Shown: piece after piece, positions 33,465 through 42,870 of the stretch
How the letters are laid out: each line of letters begins with the position of its first letter
How positions within the stretch are numbered: the first letter of the stretch is position 1
The notes under the pieces: model-generated
What the model was told of the DNA's origin: nothing
Database searches by the model: none
Seen by the model: only the letters and a program-made list of their open reading frames with translations
Assembly (NCBI GenBank): GCA_903881665.1
Contig: CAIRUC010000038.1
Coordinates: forward strand, 1 to 55,333
Reading direction: 5' to 3'
DNA length: 55,333 bases
DNA from: an uncultured Bacteroidota bacterium
GTDB lineage: Bacteria; Bacteroidota; Bacteroidia; AKYH767-A; OLB10
Made by a program: the position numbers and the translations under genes

Positions 33465-35707
33465 GTGGTTGAATCAATTCGTGTTACCGACAATATCCCT
33501 TGTAATTTTGCAAGTTTCTTCATCAATATTTTTAAATGTTCGGTATCATGCACGAACAACATAATTGTTCCCTCGAAGATACCATCATTACTTTCAATGT
33601 TTAAAGATCGGATATTTACCTTTAATTCACTCGAAATAACTTTGGTAATATTGTTCACTACCCCCACTTCATCGAGTCCAGTCATTTTCACCCCTACCAA
33701 AAAGGCGATTTGCTGCTGTCCGAACCAACGTGCCTTAACAATTCGATAAGCATAATTCGACATTAGCTGAATAGCATTGGGGCAATTGGTACGATGAATT
33801 TTAATTCCGTCGTTGATGGTAATAAATCCAAAAACGTCGTCGCCAGGAATCGGATTACAGCAAGGAGAAAGTTTGTAATCGATTTTATCGACCCCTTCAC
33901 CCACTACCAACATATCACTTTTTCCGCGAATCGATTTTACCATCTCTTCGAACGTCTGTTGATCTGTTTTCGCCGGCAGTTTCAAAATACCTTGCTCCTT
34001 TTGTTCGAAAAAATCGCGAAGATTTTTCAAGTCGATAGCCTCTATCGCTATACGATAATAGAAATCGACAAGACTTGGCACTTTATAAAAAATCAATAAT
34101 TCATTGACACTAAAATTATTTTTATCGGCTTTCAGCGATTTAAGCCTTTTCTCAAAAACATCTTTTCCCTCGTCGGCGAGCTTACGCTTTTCTTCTTTGA
34201 GTGAAGTTTTAATTTTCGATTTAGCCTTCGCTGTTACTGCCATCCCCAACCAATCATCTTTCGGATGTTGTTTTAAGGCGGTTAGAATTTCTACTTGATC
34301 GCCCGAATTCAACTTATGCGAAATCGGGACTAGCTTATGATTAATTTTAGCGCCAATGCATCTAGATCCGATGTCAGTATGAATTTCGAATGCAAAGTCG
34401 AGTGCAGTAGATCCTACTGGCAATGTTTTAATATCACCGGTGGGTGTAAACACAAAGATTTCATCCGAAAATAAATTAAGTTTGAAATCATCTATAAAAT
34501 CGAGCGCATTTGAATCGGGGCTATCAAGCATTTCGCGAATTTTACTAATCCATTCGTCGAGTGCGCCCTCTGTATTCGACTCTTTATATTTCCAATGTGC
34601 GGCGTATCCTTTTTCGGCAATTTCATTCATGCGCTTCGTACGAATTTGCACCTCCACCCACTTTCCTTCTTTACTCATCACGGTAGTATGCAATGATTCA
34701 TATCCGTTGGCTTTCGGAGTGCTAATCCAATCGCGCAAACGATCGGGATTAGGTGTGAAATGATCGGTAACGATTGAATACACTTTCCAGCAGTCAGATT
34801 TTTCAGTTTCAAACGGACCATCAATGATAATACGAATAGCGAACAAATCATATACTTCTTCGAAAGTTACGCCTTGTTTTTTCATTTTTGTCCAGATACT
34901 ATTAATCGACTTTGGTCGACCTTTAATATCGTACGTAAAACCTTCCTTTACCAACTCATCGCTAATGGGCTTTGTGAATTCTTGAATAAACTTTTCGCGA
35001 TCGCGGCGACTTTGTTGCAATTTCAAAGCAATCGTTTTATATACATCGGGCTCTGTGTATTTCAGCGATAAATCATCAAGTTCGGTTTTAATGGCATACA
35101 ACCCGAGGCGATGTGCGAGTGGTGCGTAGAGATACGCCGTTTCGGAAGCAATCTTCAATTGTTTATCGCGCGACATAGATCCGAGGGTTCGCATGTTATG
35201 CAAACGATCTGCAATTTTTATTAAAATTACACGAACATCATCACTAAGGGTAAGCAACATCTTACGGAAATTCTCCGCTTGCAGTGAGCTTTTATGATCG
35301 AACACTCCAGAAATCTTCGTTAAGCCGTCGACGATACCAGCTACTTTTTTATTAAAAAGACGATCAATATCTTCGAGTGTATAATGAGTATCCTCTACCA
35401 CATCATGTAACAAAGCACAAACGATAGCCAACCCGCCCAAACCAATTTCTTCTGCCACTATTTGAGCAACGGCTATTGGATGATATATATAAGGCTCGCC
35501 CGACTTACGACGCATATCGCTATGAGCTTCCAACGCAATGTCGAAGGCTTTACGAATCATCTTCCGTTCCTTTAATTCGATATTCGACTTACATGCTTTC
35601 AGCAAGCCCTTATAACGTTTGAGAATTTCTTTCTTCTCAACTTCAGGATCGAGGATGATAGGCTCCGGTTTCGGATCAGGCTTTTTATTCGAAGGAATGT
35701 TATTCAT
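33461..35707 (-). CDS. Bifunctional (p)ppGpp synthetase/hydrolase, Rel/SpoT family
   Basis: A 748-residue long RSH protein that makes and degrades (p)ppGpp. The HD hydrolase domain is intact (His76; 'LLHDVVEDT' with His101-Asp102; 'KIADRLHNMRTL'), so it should be bifunctional. The synthetase domain (about 255-365) has 'GRPKSINSIWTKM', 'YESLHTTVM' and 'VEVQIRT'. A TGS domain follows ('EIFVFTPTGDIKTLPVGS', about 430-490), then a zinc-finger-like/CC region ('LSPCCNPIPGDDVFGFI') and a C-terminal ACT domain (about 670-748). It heads the operon with fur, STAS, purA and ostA-like genes and has a -7 promoter element 10 bases before the ATG. Confidence 0.97.
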   Translation of the reverse strand: MNNIPSNKKPDPKPEPIILDPEVEKKEILKRYKGLLKACKSNIELKERKMIRKAFDIALEAHSDMRRKSGEPYIYHPIAVAQIVAEEIGLGGLAIVCALLHDVVEDTHYTLEDIDRLFNKKVAGIVDGLTKISGVFDHKSSLQAENFRKMLLTLSDDVRVILIKIADRLHNMRTLGSMSRDKQLKIASETAYLYAPLAHRLGLYAIKTELDDLSLKYTEPDVYKTIALKLQQSRRDREKFIQEFTKPISDELVKEGFTYDIKGRPKSINSIWTKMKKQGVTFEEVYDLFAIRIIIDGPFETEKSDCWKVYSIVTDHFTPNPDRLRDWISTPKANGYESLHTTVMSKEGKWVEVQIRTKRMNEIAEKGYAAHWKYKESNTEGALDEWISKIREMLDSPDSNALDFIDDFKLNLFSDEIFVFTPTGDIKTLPVGSTALDFAFEIHTDIGSRCIGAKINHKLVPISHKLNSGDQVEILTALKQHPKDDWLGMAVTAKAKSKIKTSLKEEKRKLADEGKDVFEKRLKSLKADKNNFSVNELLIFYKVPSLVDFYYRIAIEAIDLKNLRDFFEQKEQGILKLPAKTDQQTFEEMVKSIRGKSDMLVVGEGVDKIDYKLSPCCNPIPGDDVFGFITINDGIKIHRTNCPNAIQLMSNYAYRIVKARWFGQQQIAFLVGVKMTGLDEVGVVNNITKVISSELKVNIRSLNIESNDGIFEGTIMLFVHDTEHLKILMKKLAKLQGILSVTRIDSTT

Positions 35708-35717
35708 ACAATCACAA

Positions 35718-35725
35718 CAAAGTTA
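35718..35725 (-). promoter_or_regulatory. -7 promoter element of the rel operon
   Basis: TAACTTTG on the minus strand, 10 bases before the rel ATG. A short or absent leader is predicted. No clear -33 element. Confidence 0.5.
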
Positions 35726-35753
35726 AGAAAAGCGAAGGGGAAAGTAAAAAAGA

Positions 35754-35785
35754 AAAAGAGGCCGTTTTTACTACGGCCTCTTTTT
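35754..35785 (-). terminator. Terminator downstream of dnaN
   Basis: AAAAAGAGGCCGT pairs perfectly with ACGGCCTCTTTTT around a TTTTACT-type loop, 15 bases past the dnaN stop codon. The T run on the minus strand supports termination of dnaN before the rel promoter. Confidence 0.92.
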
Positions 35786-35799
35786 GATAATTATTTATA

Positions 35800-36921
35800 T
35801 TAATTCATCATTACTGGCATCACCAGCATTAATAAATCAGCATTAGGATCTGTTTCATCTTTAGGAGGAGATAGTAATCCTGCACGGTTCGGCAATGATA
35901 ACTCCATCTGCACATGTTCTGTTTGTAAATTATTTAACATGTCAGTAATAAAACGAGCATTGAAAGCGATTTCCAAATCTTTTCCTTCATAACTGCACTG
36001 CAACCTTTCGTTGGCATCATTTCCGAAATCAACATCTTCAGCAGAAATATCAACCTGACTTCCCGCGATCCGAAATTTCACTTGGTGAGTCGTTTTATTG
36101 GAGAAGATTGACACGCGACGAATTGCATTAAGGAATGAAATACGATCTATTGTTAATCGGTTAGGATTATCTAAAGGAATTACTGCTTCATAATTCGGGT
36201 AACGTCCGTCAATTAAACGGCAAATCAAATTCACATTATCGAAAGAGAAGAAAGCATTTGCTTCGTTGAAATCAACCTTCACTTGGGTATTCGTATTCGG
36301 CAAGTTTGTTTTCAATAAACTCAACGGCTTTTTAGGCAGAATGAAAGAAGCTTCTTTTCCTGAACGAATATCTTGACGACGGTAACGAACCAATCGATGT
36401 GCATCGGTAGCAACGAAGATAGAACCTTCTTTACCAAACTGACAGAAAACACCAGTCATTACCGGACGAAGTTCATCACTACCTGTAGCAAACAAAGTAC
36501 GATTTATGGCTTCCGACAAAACGTCGCTAGGCATTTCAATTGAGTTTGGCTTATCGATTACTGGAAGCTTCGGAAACTCTTCACCGTTTAATCCGGTTAA
36601 TTTATATTTCCCTGCATTTGAGCTTATTTCAATCTGGTGATTCTCCGCATTGATTTTAAACGTCAAAGGCATTTCACTGAATGTCTTCAAGGTCTCAATC
36701 AATATCTTAGCAGGAACAGCAACCATACCAGATTCTTTCGAATCGACTTCTATGGTTGTGCTCATGGTTGTCTCGAGATCAGAGGCAGAGGCCTTCAATG
36801 AACCGGGAGTGATTTCAAAAAGAAAGTTTTCCAGAATCGGCAATGGAGTACTGGACTGCAATGCACCGCTTATAGCTTGCAATTGCTTTTGAAGGGTCGT
36901 TGATGAAACAACAAATTTCAT
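35800..36921 (-). CDS. dnaN: DNA polymerase III beta sliding clamp
   Basis: A 373-residue clamp that tethers DNA polymerase to the template. 'MKFVVSSTTLQKQLQAISGA' and 'TPLPILENFLFEI' at the start, 'LFATGSDELRPVMTGVF' in the middle and the C-terminal 'LLMLVMPVMMN' are typical of the three-domain clamp; the last residues take part in the partner-binding cleft. It follows DUF4340 after a 152-base spacer with its own -7 element. dnaA is not in the window, so this is not a dnaA-dnaN origin arrangement. Confidence 0.98.
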   Translation of the reverse strand: MKFVVSSTTLQKQLQAISGALQSSTPLPILENFLFEITPGSLKASASDLETTMSTTIEVDSKESGMVAVPAKILIETLKTFSEMPLTFKINAENHQIEISSNAGKYKLTGLNGEEFPKLPVIDKPNSIEMPSDVLSEAINRTLFATGSDELRPVMTGVFCQFGKEGSIFVATDAHRLVRYRRQDIRSGKEASFILPKKPLSLLKTNLPNTNTQVKVDFNEANAFFSFDNVNLICRLIDGRYPNYEAVIPLDNPNRLTIDRISFLNAIRRVSIFSNKTTHQVKFRIAGSQVDISAEDVDFGNDANERLQCSYEGKDLEIAFNARFITDMLNNLQTEHVQMELSLPNRAGLLSPPKDETDPNADLLMLVMPVMMN

Positions 36922-36991
36922 AGCGATAAATCGGATCTTTAATTCGTTACAAGAAAGTTAACACCGTATTTCGGCATTTTATTACAAGTAG

Positions 36992-36999
36992 CAAATATA
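36992..36999 (-). promoter_or_regulatory. -7 promoter element of dnaN
   Basis: TATATTTG on the minus strand, 70 bases before the ATG. TTG 15 bases further upstream is slightly too close for an ideal -33 element. Confidence 0.55.
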
Positions 37000-37073
37000 A
37001 AGAAGCCCTCGTTGCAAATCAGGGATTCGTTCACTAGTTTATCAACAATTATGTTAAAGTGCAGGGAACGGGC

Positions 37074-38120
37074 TCAATATCGGTCTTGAGTGGGCTTAGA
37101 ATTGCCTCCTGGCAGCAAATTCACGGGATTTATTAGCACCCTATCGAAGTGGAAATATTGGCAAATATAGAGGGCTTTATCACCATTGATAAGCGTATAA
37201 AAGCGATCCATATCGAAGGGAAGCGGTTTGCCCGTGTTTTCGTCTACTTGATTTCGAGAAGATGCAGTAATTGGCTTACGATACAAAGTTATTGTCTTCG
37301 TATAATTACGATCATCGGTTACAGTAACAACCGAAAAAGGTGCAGTTTTCATGATAGAATCCATTTGAGGGACGGGAAGGCTCACCTCAATCCTTTCAAA
37401 ATTAGTTTTACTAAAAACTTCCAAATACTTCCTCATTTTCATAATATCAACATTCGGAATCTGCTTGTAAGGCTGCGTTAAAGCTACAGCAAAAGTCGAA
37501 TCCGAATTTCGAGAAACAGCGAAATTTCTATCGGCTTTAGTTGTATTTTTCACATCGATATGAACAATGGTGCGTGGGTCGAAACGAAAAATGATACGAT
37601 CGCGCCATTCATTTTCATTCGCAAAATAACGCGTAGAAAGAAATCCATTAAAGCCGGGAATATGCATAACATAAGGAACCGATGAATGTTCAAGATACAT
37701 AAATGTACCCAAATTATCCATGGTAGGATGTCCAACATAATACGTCTTTACCAATTTACTCTTTTGATACAGTTCAATCTTTACCGAACGAGCAGCCATT
37801 AGCTTCATGGTATTATTGTAAAGATTTTTACCAACAGGACTCCTCACTTCCAGCAACTTAACTGTTTCCAAGAGATTATTAATAGCATCTTGGCGGGCAG
37901 GATACTTTTGATTAACTATCCATTTATCGAAACCAGCGCGGGTTAGTAAAGAAGTATTACCATCGCGGTCGGCAAGAAAAATCTTATCAATAGAACTAGT
38001 GTCCTGTATTGCAAAGTCGCGTAAATCGCCTGTAATTGTTGATGATTTACGGCTTATAAACAACCAAGCGGTAATTCCGGCCAGCACTATAAAAAGCAGG
38101 ATTGAAAATTTATTTTTCAT
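37074..38120 (-). CDS. DUF4340 membrane-anchored protein
   Basis: A 348-residue protein with an N-terminal membrane helix 'KFSILLFIVLAGITAWLFIS' and a periplasmic DUF4340 domain ('FAIQDTSSIDKIFLADRDGN', 'WIVNQKYPARQDAINNLLET', 'VKTYYVGHPTMDNLGTFMYL'). DUF4340 proteins are found next to ABC transporter/GldG-like genes across bacteria, and this one starts 13 bases after gldG, so it probably belongs to the same complex. Its biochemical role is not known. Confidence 0.88.
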   Translation of the reverse strand: MKNKFSILLFIVLAGITAWLFISRKSSTITGDLRDFAIQDTSSIDKIFLADRDGNTSLLTRAGFDKWIVNQKYPARQDAINNLLETVKLLEVRSPVGKNLYNNTMKLMAARSVKIELYQKSKLVKTYYVGHPTMDNLGTFMYLEHSSVPYVMHIPGFNGFLSTRYFANENEWRDRIIFRFDPRTIVHIDVKNTTKADRNFAVSRNSDSTFAVALTQPYKQIPNVDIMKMRKYLEVFSKTNFERIEVSLPVPQMDSIMKTAPFSVVTVTDDRNYTKTITLYRKPITASSRNQVDENTGKPLPFDMDRFYTLINGDKALYICQYFHFDRVLINPVNLLPGGNSKPTQDRY

Positions 38121-38133
38121 AGTATATCAATCA

Positions 38134-39843
38134 TTAATTCTTGTACTTTCTTTTTCTTGCAAATGACTTCATCAAACCAAAGATCATAACTAAAAATACT
38201 GGCAAACCAGCATTCAACACTTTCATTAACTGATTATCTTTTTCGAGAACATTAGGATCTATCAATCGCAATTTAATGACCTTATTTCTAACGGCCATTA
38301 ATCCTGAATCGTCGCATAAATAATCGACAGCATTCTGTATAAACGATTTATTCCCGAATGTTGTACGCGTAAACTTATCGTAGCCTAGCGGCATTGAATT
38401 TCCCTTCTGCACATCATTACGAATAATATCACCATCGCTAATAACGATCATTTGATTATTCACACTAGAATCGCGATACCCTAACTCTTTACTATTTAAC
38501 ATTTCTTGAGAAAGGATACGATTTTTAAATGCAGATGTAAAATTACCTTCGAGTAAAACAGCTACCGGAATATTACTTACAGGGAACATTTTAGGATCAG
38601 GCTTGAACTCCATAATTCCTAAGCTCACTCGTACTGGCGCCGCCGACAACTTACTATATTGCGAAGTAGCCAAAAGCACAGTTTGTTTCGTTCCGGGAGC
38701 ATCCACTAAGTCGATACTACTAGTAAACTCACCCTTAATAGCATTCAAATTATTCACGATCGGATGCGTAGAAACGGGCGTCATGACAGGGAAAAAATAC
38801 CATGGTTTAAGCTCCTGTTTGGGCTGATTTCCGAGAAAGCCAGTCACTACAGGAATCATAGAACACATCATATCTTGAGCAATATCATAATTCACCCGAA
38901 CACCATAACGAAAAAGCATATCATCGATATTTAAATCGCGGGCAAGTGCCATCGTACTACCAGATTTCGCTAGGCTATCCATAGTTACCTGCATCGGATC
39001 GATGAGCCAAATAACCTTTCCCCCCTTCATAATAAACTGATCAATGATGAACTTATCCTTATTCGAAAATGCTGAATCAGGTTTAGCTATAATGATCGCT
39101 TTAAATTCATTTAAAATGCCAATAGTGCTATCAATTTTCACTCTTTTCACATCGTATGACGACTGCAAAGTGCGAATTATATCTCCGGTTTGTTCTTCAG
39201 AAAGTTCACCATGACCATTTACAAATCCAACAAGAGGGCGCATCGGATTCGTTACCTTTCTAATAGCATTACAAATTTCATATTCGAGATTTTGAACCGA
39301 ATTATTCAGCATTACCTCAGGTGCGGCACCGAGTTGATCTTTTAGCAACTGAACTGCAATTTCTTGATTACTATAACTAACCAATGCACCAGGGAAAATA
39401 TACTTCCTATTTAACCCTTCATTCGTTCTCTCTTCAAGAGTAGATGGCTGAATTCCCTTTTGGTATAATTGGGCGTACAACTTATTGCGCTCTTTCTCGT
39501 CAGTAGAAGCTGAAGGGTCAATAAACTCATACTCGATTTTTCCGCCAGAATAAGAACGGAGTTCATCAAGCATCTCCATTGTAGAATTGCGAAGACGCAT
39601 AAATCCCGGTGCGAAATCGCCCTCGAGATACACTTTAACAAAAACAATATCCTTTAAATTCCGGACTAATTTTTTACTAGCATCAGAAAGGGTAAAACGT
39701 TTATCAGAAGTAAGGTCGAGACGGGTAAACCAATAACCCGAAATCATATTCATGAAAACGATAATTCCGAGCATCATTACAAGCTGAACAATGGCCTGTC
39801 GTCTCAGATTAGACTTCTTAACTTTCTTCTCCATACCTACCAT
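38134..39843 (-). CDS. gldG: Gliding-motility-associated ABC transporter auxiliary protein GldG
   Basis: A 569-residue membrane protein: N-terminal helix 'QAIVQLVMMLGIIVFMNMIS' (about residues 16-35), a large periplasmic ABC_transp_aux domain ('LTSDKRFTLSDASKKLVRNL', 'GFVNGHGELSEEQTGDIIRT', 'GGKVIWLIDPMQVTMDSLAK') and a C-terminal helix near residues 545-562. GldG works with permease GldF and ATPase GldA in Flavobacterium gliding and related T9SS-linked functions; gldA is normally elsewhere in the genome and is absent here. Overlaps the gldF end by 7 bases, so translation is coupled. Start alternatives at Met1 and Met4. Confidence 0.93.
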   Translation of the reverse strand: MVGMEKKVKKSNLRRQAIVQLVMMLGIIVFMNMISGYWFTRLDLTSDKRFTLSDASKKLVRNLKDIVFVKVYLEGDFAPGFMRLRNSTMEMLDELRSYSGGKIEYEFIDPSASTDEKERNKLYAQLYQKGIQPSTLEERTNEGLNRKYIFPGALVSYSNQEIAVQLLKDQLGAAPEVMLNNSVQNLEYEICNAIRKVTNPMRPLVGFVNGHGELSEEQTGDIIRTLQSSYDVKRVKIDSTIGILNEFKAIIIAKPDSAFSNKDKFIIDQFIMKGGKVIWLIDPMQVTMDSLAKSGSTMALARDLNIDDMLFRYGVRVNYDIAQDMMCSMIPVVTGFLGNQPKQELKPWYFFPVMTPVSTHPIVNNLNAIKGEFTSSIDLVDAPGTKQTVLLATSQYSKLSAAPVRVSLGIMEFKPDPKMFPVSNIPVAVLLEGNFTSAFKNRILSQEMLNSKELGYRDSSVNNQMIVISDGDIIRNDVQKGNSMPLGYDKFTRTTFGNKSFIQNAVDYLCDDSGLMAVRNKVIKLRLIDPNVLEKDNQLMKVLNAGLPVFLVMIFGLMKSFARKRKYKN

Positions 39844-40571
39844 TTTCTACTTTCAAGAACTGTACGGGTCGAGAATAAAAAGACCATAATTAAACTCAAG
39901 AAATAAATCACATCACGCGTATCAATAACTCCGCGGCTCATACTCAAATAATGCGCGTTTATTCCGAGATTAAATAAAATATTATTGAAAAAATGAGAAT
40001 CGGGCAACGACGAAGCTAACTCGAATCCTCGGTAACAAAGCAAGCATAAAAAGAACGCAACAATAAATGCGACCACCTGATTATCAGCTAAAGAAGAAGC
40101 GAACAAGCCAATAGCTACGAATGCCGCACCTAAAAATAGCAATCCGATATAAGATCCCCAAACGGCACCAGAATCGATATTTCCGACAGGCAAACTGATA
40201 TTATAAACAGTAATATAATATACAAGCGTAGGAATTAAAGAAAATAGCACCAACAGTACACCTGAAAGATATTTAGCAACCACAACCTGCATTTCAGTAA
40301 GAGGGCGAGTAAGTAACAATTCGATAGTTCCTGTTTTTTTTTCCTCCGAAAACAAACGCATAGTAACAGCCGGAACTAACAACATATACACCCAAGGTGT
40401 AATAACGAAGAGCGGATCAATATTGGCGTAACCTGCCGACAAAATATTAAAGTTTCCATCTGGAAAAATCCATAGAAACAAACCAATAGTAAGCAGAAAT
40501 ACCGCAATGACAATATAACCAATCAACGAGTTTAAAAAACTGTTGATCTCTTTGACTAATAACGCATACAT
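39837..40571 (-). CDS. gldF: Gliding-motility-associated ABC transporter permease GldF
   Basis: A 244-residue ABC-2 type permease with six hydrophobic helices. 'MYALLVKEINSFLNSLIGYI' is the characteristic GldF N-terminus, and 'EEKKTGTIELLLTRPLTEMQ' is the conserved cytoplasmic loop of ABC-2 permeases. I chose the ATG at 40571: the upstream ATG (40628) would add 19 residues and lie upstream of the -7 promoter element. First gene of gldF-gldG-DUF4340. Confidence 0.94.
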   Translation of the reverse strand: MYALLVKEINSFLNSLIGYIVIAVFLLTIGLFLWIFPDGNFNILSAGYANIDPLFVITPWVYMLLVPAVTMRLFSEEKKTGTIELLLTRPLTEMQVVVAKYLSGVLLVLFSLIPTLVYYITVYNISLPVGNIDSGAVWGSYIGLLFLGAAFVAIGLFASSLADNQVVAFIVAFFLCLLCYRGFELASSLPDSHFFNNILFNLGINAHYLSMSRGVIDTRDVIYFLSLIMVFLFSTRTVLESRKW

Positions 40572-40578
40572 AGGGTGG

Positions 40579-40586
40579 CAAAGGTA
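40579..40586 (-). promoter_or_regulatory. -7 promoter element of the gldFG operon
   Basis: TACCTTTG on the minus strand, ending 7 bases before the chosen gldF ATG; it excludes the upstream start. A very short leader is predicted. No -33 element identified. Confidence 0.5.
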
Positions 40587-40815
40587 ATTGAATGCAATTA
40601 ATGTGGTAATTGGTTTGAAAAAATTCATGGAATGTTTTCAAATCCAATTCATAATGCTGTAAATCATACAATTAACAAACTAATTACTCTTTAAAATGGA
40701 TTACAACTTTTATAATGCTTTTAATAATGCTTTAAATAAAGTAGGTTCGCAGGAAAATCAGGCAGGATTTATCAAATAAAAATCATTCATCGAATAATCC
40801 TACGAGACATTCTAT

Positions 40816-42003
40816 ATGCCACGCGTTTTACAAATAATAAATAGGTTAAATCTGGGGGGACCCACTTTTATTGCAGGTTATTTAGCAGCGTATCTTGGTG
40901 AAGGATACGAAACCATGCTAGTAGCCGGCATGAAAGACGATAGCGAAGAAAGTTCGGAATACATAGTGCGAAACATGGGCATAGAACCGGTGTTCATCGA
41001 TAATATGCATAGGGAAATCAACTTTAAAGCCGATCGAGCAGCATATAAACAGTTAGATCGAATCATAAAAGAATTCAAACCTGATATTGTTCAAACCCAT
41101 GCGGCCAAAGCCGGAACGCTGGGAAGATTAGCTGCTATCAACAATAACGTGCCTGTTATATTACACACCTTTCATGGGCACGTATTCGAAGGCTATTTTA
41201 GTCCATTGAAAACAAAAATATTTTTAGAAATCGAGCGCTATTTAGCCAAAAGAAGCAGTGGAATAATTGCCATCAGCAATGAACAAAAAAAGGACCTCGC
41301 GTGGAAATTTAAAATCGACACTGCTGAAAGAACATTTGTTATGTCTTTAGGAATCGATTTAGATCGATTTACGGTTGACCAAACGGACAAAAGAAATCTT
41401 TTCAGAAAGTTATATAATATTGATGAAGAATGTATTGCAGTGGGAATTATTGGACGCCTCGTCCCAATAAAAAACCATCAATTATTTATTGATACTTGGG
41501 CAAAAGTGATCAAGAGCACAGATAAAATAGTACATGCATTTATCATCGGCGATGGAGAAATACGTAAACAAGTAGAGAAAATGTGCACTGCTGCAGGTTT
41601 ACTATTTAACACTCCAGAAAACAAAGCAGAAGGCGCAACACTTACATTTACAAGCTGGATTAAAGAGGTAGACATTCCTGTAGCAGGATTGGATATCATT
41701 GCATTAACATCAATAAACGAAGGAACACCTGTAAGTTTAATAGAAGCGCAAGCGGCAGGGAAAGCAATTGTTAGTACCGAAGTTGGAGGAATACGAGATA
41801 TTGTAATAGAATTTAAAACTGCACTTTTATCGAAACTAAGTGATCCAGAGCAATTACTAACTAATCTGTTAGAAGTTATTGAAAACGAAAACCTAAGGAA
41901 AGGACTGGGCGAAAATGGACCAACATTCGTGCAATCCAAATTCGGATACATGAGAATGGTAAACGACCACAAGAACCTTTACGAGCGATTACTGAATTCC
42001 TAG
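40816..42003 (+). CDS. Family 4 glycosyltransferase
   Basis: A 395-residue GT-B retaining glycosyltransferase. The N-terminal domain has 'IINRLNLGGPTFIAG' and 'PDIVQTHAAKAGTLGRLAA'; the C-terminal nucleotide-sugar site has 'GIIGRLVPIKNHQLFID' and the Glu302-x7-Glu310 motif in 'NEGTPVSLIEAQAAG'. It is the first of five rightward polysaccharide genes and is therefore expected to add one sugar in exopolysaccharide or capsule assembly in the cytoplasm. Donor and acceptor are unknown. Confidence 0.93.
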   Translation: MPRVLQIINRLNLGGPTFIAGYLAAYLGEGYETMLVAGMKDDSEESSEYIVRNMGIEPVFIDNMHREINFKADRAAYKQLDRIIKEFKPDIVQTHAAKAGTLGRLAAINNNVPVILHTFHGHVFEGYFSPLKTKIFLEIERYLAKRSSGIIAISNEQKKDLAWKFKIDTAERTFVMSLGIDLDRFTVDQTDKRNLFRKLYNIDEECIAVGIIGRLVPIKNHQLFIDTWAKVIKSTDKIVHAFIIGDGEIRKQVEKMCTAAGLLFNTPENKAEGATLTFTSWIKEVDIPVAGLDIIALTSINEGTPVSLIEAQAAGKAIVSTEVGGIRDIVIEFKTALLSKLSDPEQLLTNLLEVIENENLRKGLGENGPTFVQSKFGYMRMVNDHKNLYERLLNS

Positions 42004-42035
42004 TATGTTTCAACTACTACCGATGAATTTTTACT

Positions 42036-42043
42036 TACTTTTG
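42036..42043 (+). promoter_or_regulatory. -7 promoter element upstream of the Wza-like gene
   Basis: TACTTTTG matches TAnnTTTG, 37 bases before the ATG, so the export genes may have a promoter of their own inside the cluster. No -33 TTTG at standard spacing. Confidence 0.5.
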
Positions 42044-42080
42044 TAGATTAACAATAATAGCAACCTATATACTTCATATT

Positions 42081-42848
42081 ATGAACCGTTTACTAATGAT
42101 GTTGGTCGTTACCATGGCCTTTAGTTCCTGCAACATCAACACAAGTATCATGTTTAAAGTTCCGAAGGGATATGAATACGCAACAGATCAAACCATAGGG
42201 AATATCGAATACAAGATATCTCCCAACGATATAATAGGATTTAGTGTTTACACCAACGATGGGTTTAAATTAGTAGACATGACAACATCGGCCGAATCTA
42301 TATCGAGTAGAGTTTCAGCAAATAATGGCAATAACTTTTCGTCGCAATTCTTGGTAGAACCAGATGGTTTAATGAAACTGCCGATAATTGGAAAAACAAG
42401 AGTTAGCGGATTAACAGTAAGAGAAGCAGAAAAATTATTAGAAACTCAATATGCTACGTTCTACAACAAACCATTTGTACTTTTAAAAGTATTAAATCGT
42501 CGTGTATTAGTATTTCCTGGAACGGGAGGGGCAGGACGTGTTGTTAATCTTGACAATGAAAACACTACATTAATTGAAGCCTTAGCTTTAGCAGGAGGTA
42601 TTACAAATACAGGGAAAGCCAAAAAAATAAAATTGATCAGAGGTGATTTAAGGAATCCGAAAGTGATTTTAATTAACCTATCGTCAATTGAAGGAGTTAA
42701 AGAAAGTAATATGCTTTTACAGGCCAATGACATTATATATGTGGAGCCAGTTCCGAGATACTCACAAGAAGTATTGACACAAATAACCCCTATAGTAGGG
42801 ATTATAACAAGTTTAGTATTGATTTACAACATTGCAAACGGACTTTAA
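42081..42848 (+). CDS. Wza-like polysaccharide export lipoprotein
   Basis: A 255-residue outer-membrane polysaccharide export protein. Lipoprotein signal MNRLLMMLVVTMAFSSC with lipidated Cys17; poly-export domain ('YKISPNDIIGFSVYTNDGF', 'LVEPDGLMKLPIIGKTRVSG'), an SLBB domain ('GGAGRVVNLDNENTTLIEAL'), and a hydrophobic C-terminal helix 'ITPIVGIITSLVLIYNIANG' like the Wza outer-membrane helix. It forms the outer-membrane exit with the Wzc-like partner that begins 22 bases downstream. Confidence 0.93.
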   Translation: MNRLLMMLVVTMAFSSCNINTSIMFKVPKGYEYATDQTIGNIEYKISPNDIIGFSVYTNDGFKLVDMTTSAESISSRVSANNGNNFSSQFLVEPDGLMKLPIIGKTRVSGLTVREAEKLLETQYATFYNKPFVLLKVLNRRVLVFPGTGGAGRVVNLDNENTTLIEALALAGGITNTGKAKKIKLIRGDLRNPKVILINLSSIEGVKESNMLLQANDIIYVEPVPRYSQEVLTQITPIVGIITSLVLIYNIANGL

Positions 42849-42870
42849 TTAAGTCAGGCACATCCACAAA

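Noticed and set aside
37039..37047. TTATCAACA, one mismatch from the DnaA box, near dnaN
   Set aside because: A single degenerate box in AT-rich DNA; dnaA is absent and no box cluster or AT-rich unwinding element is seen, so no origin is called.
40696..40779. 27-codon ORF (MDYNFYNAFNNALNK...) in the gldF-GT4 gap, with a short AATGCTTT repeat
   Set aside because: Too short for any confidence, no promoter element and no known homologue.
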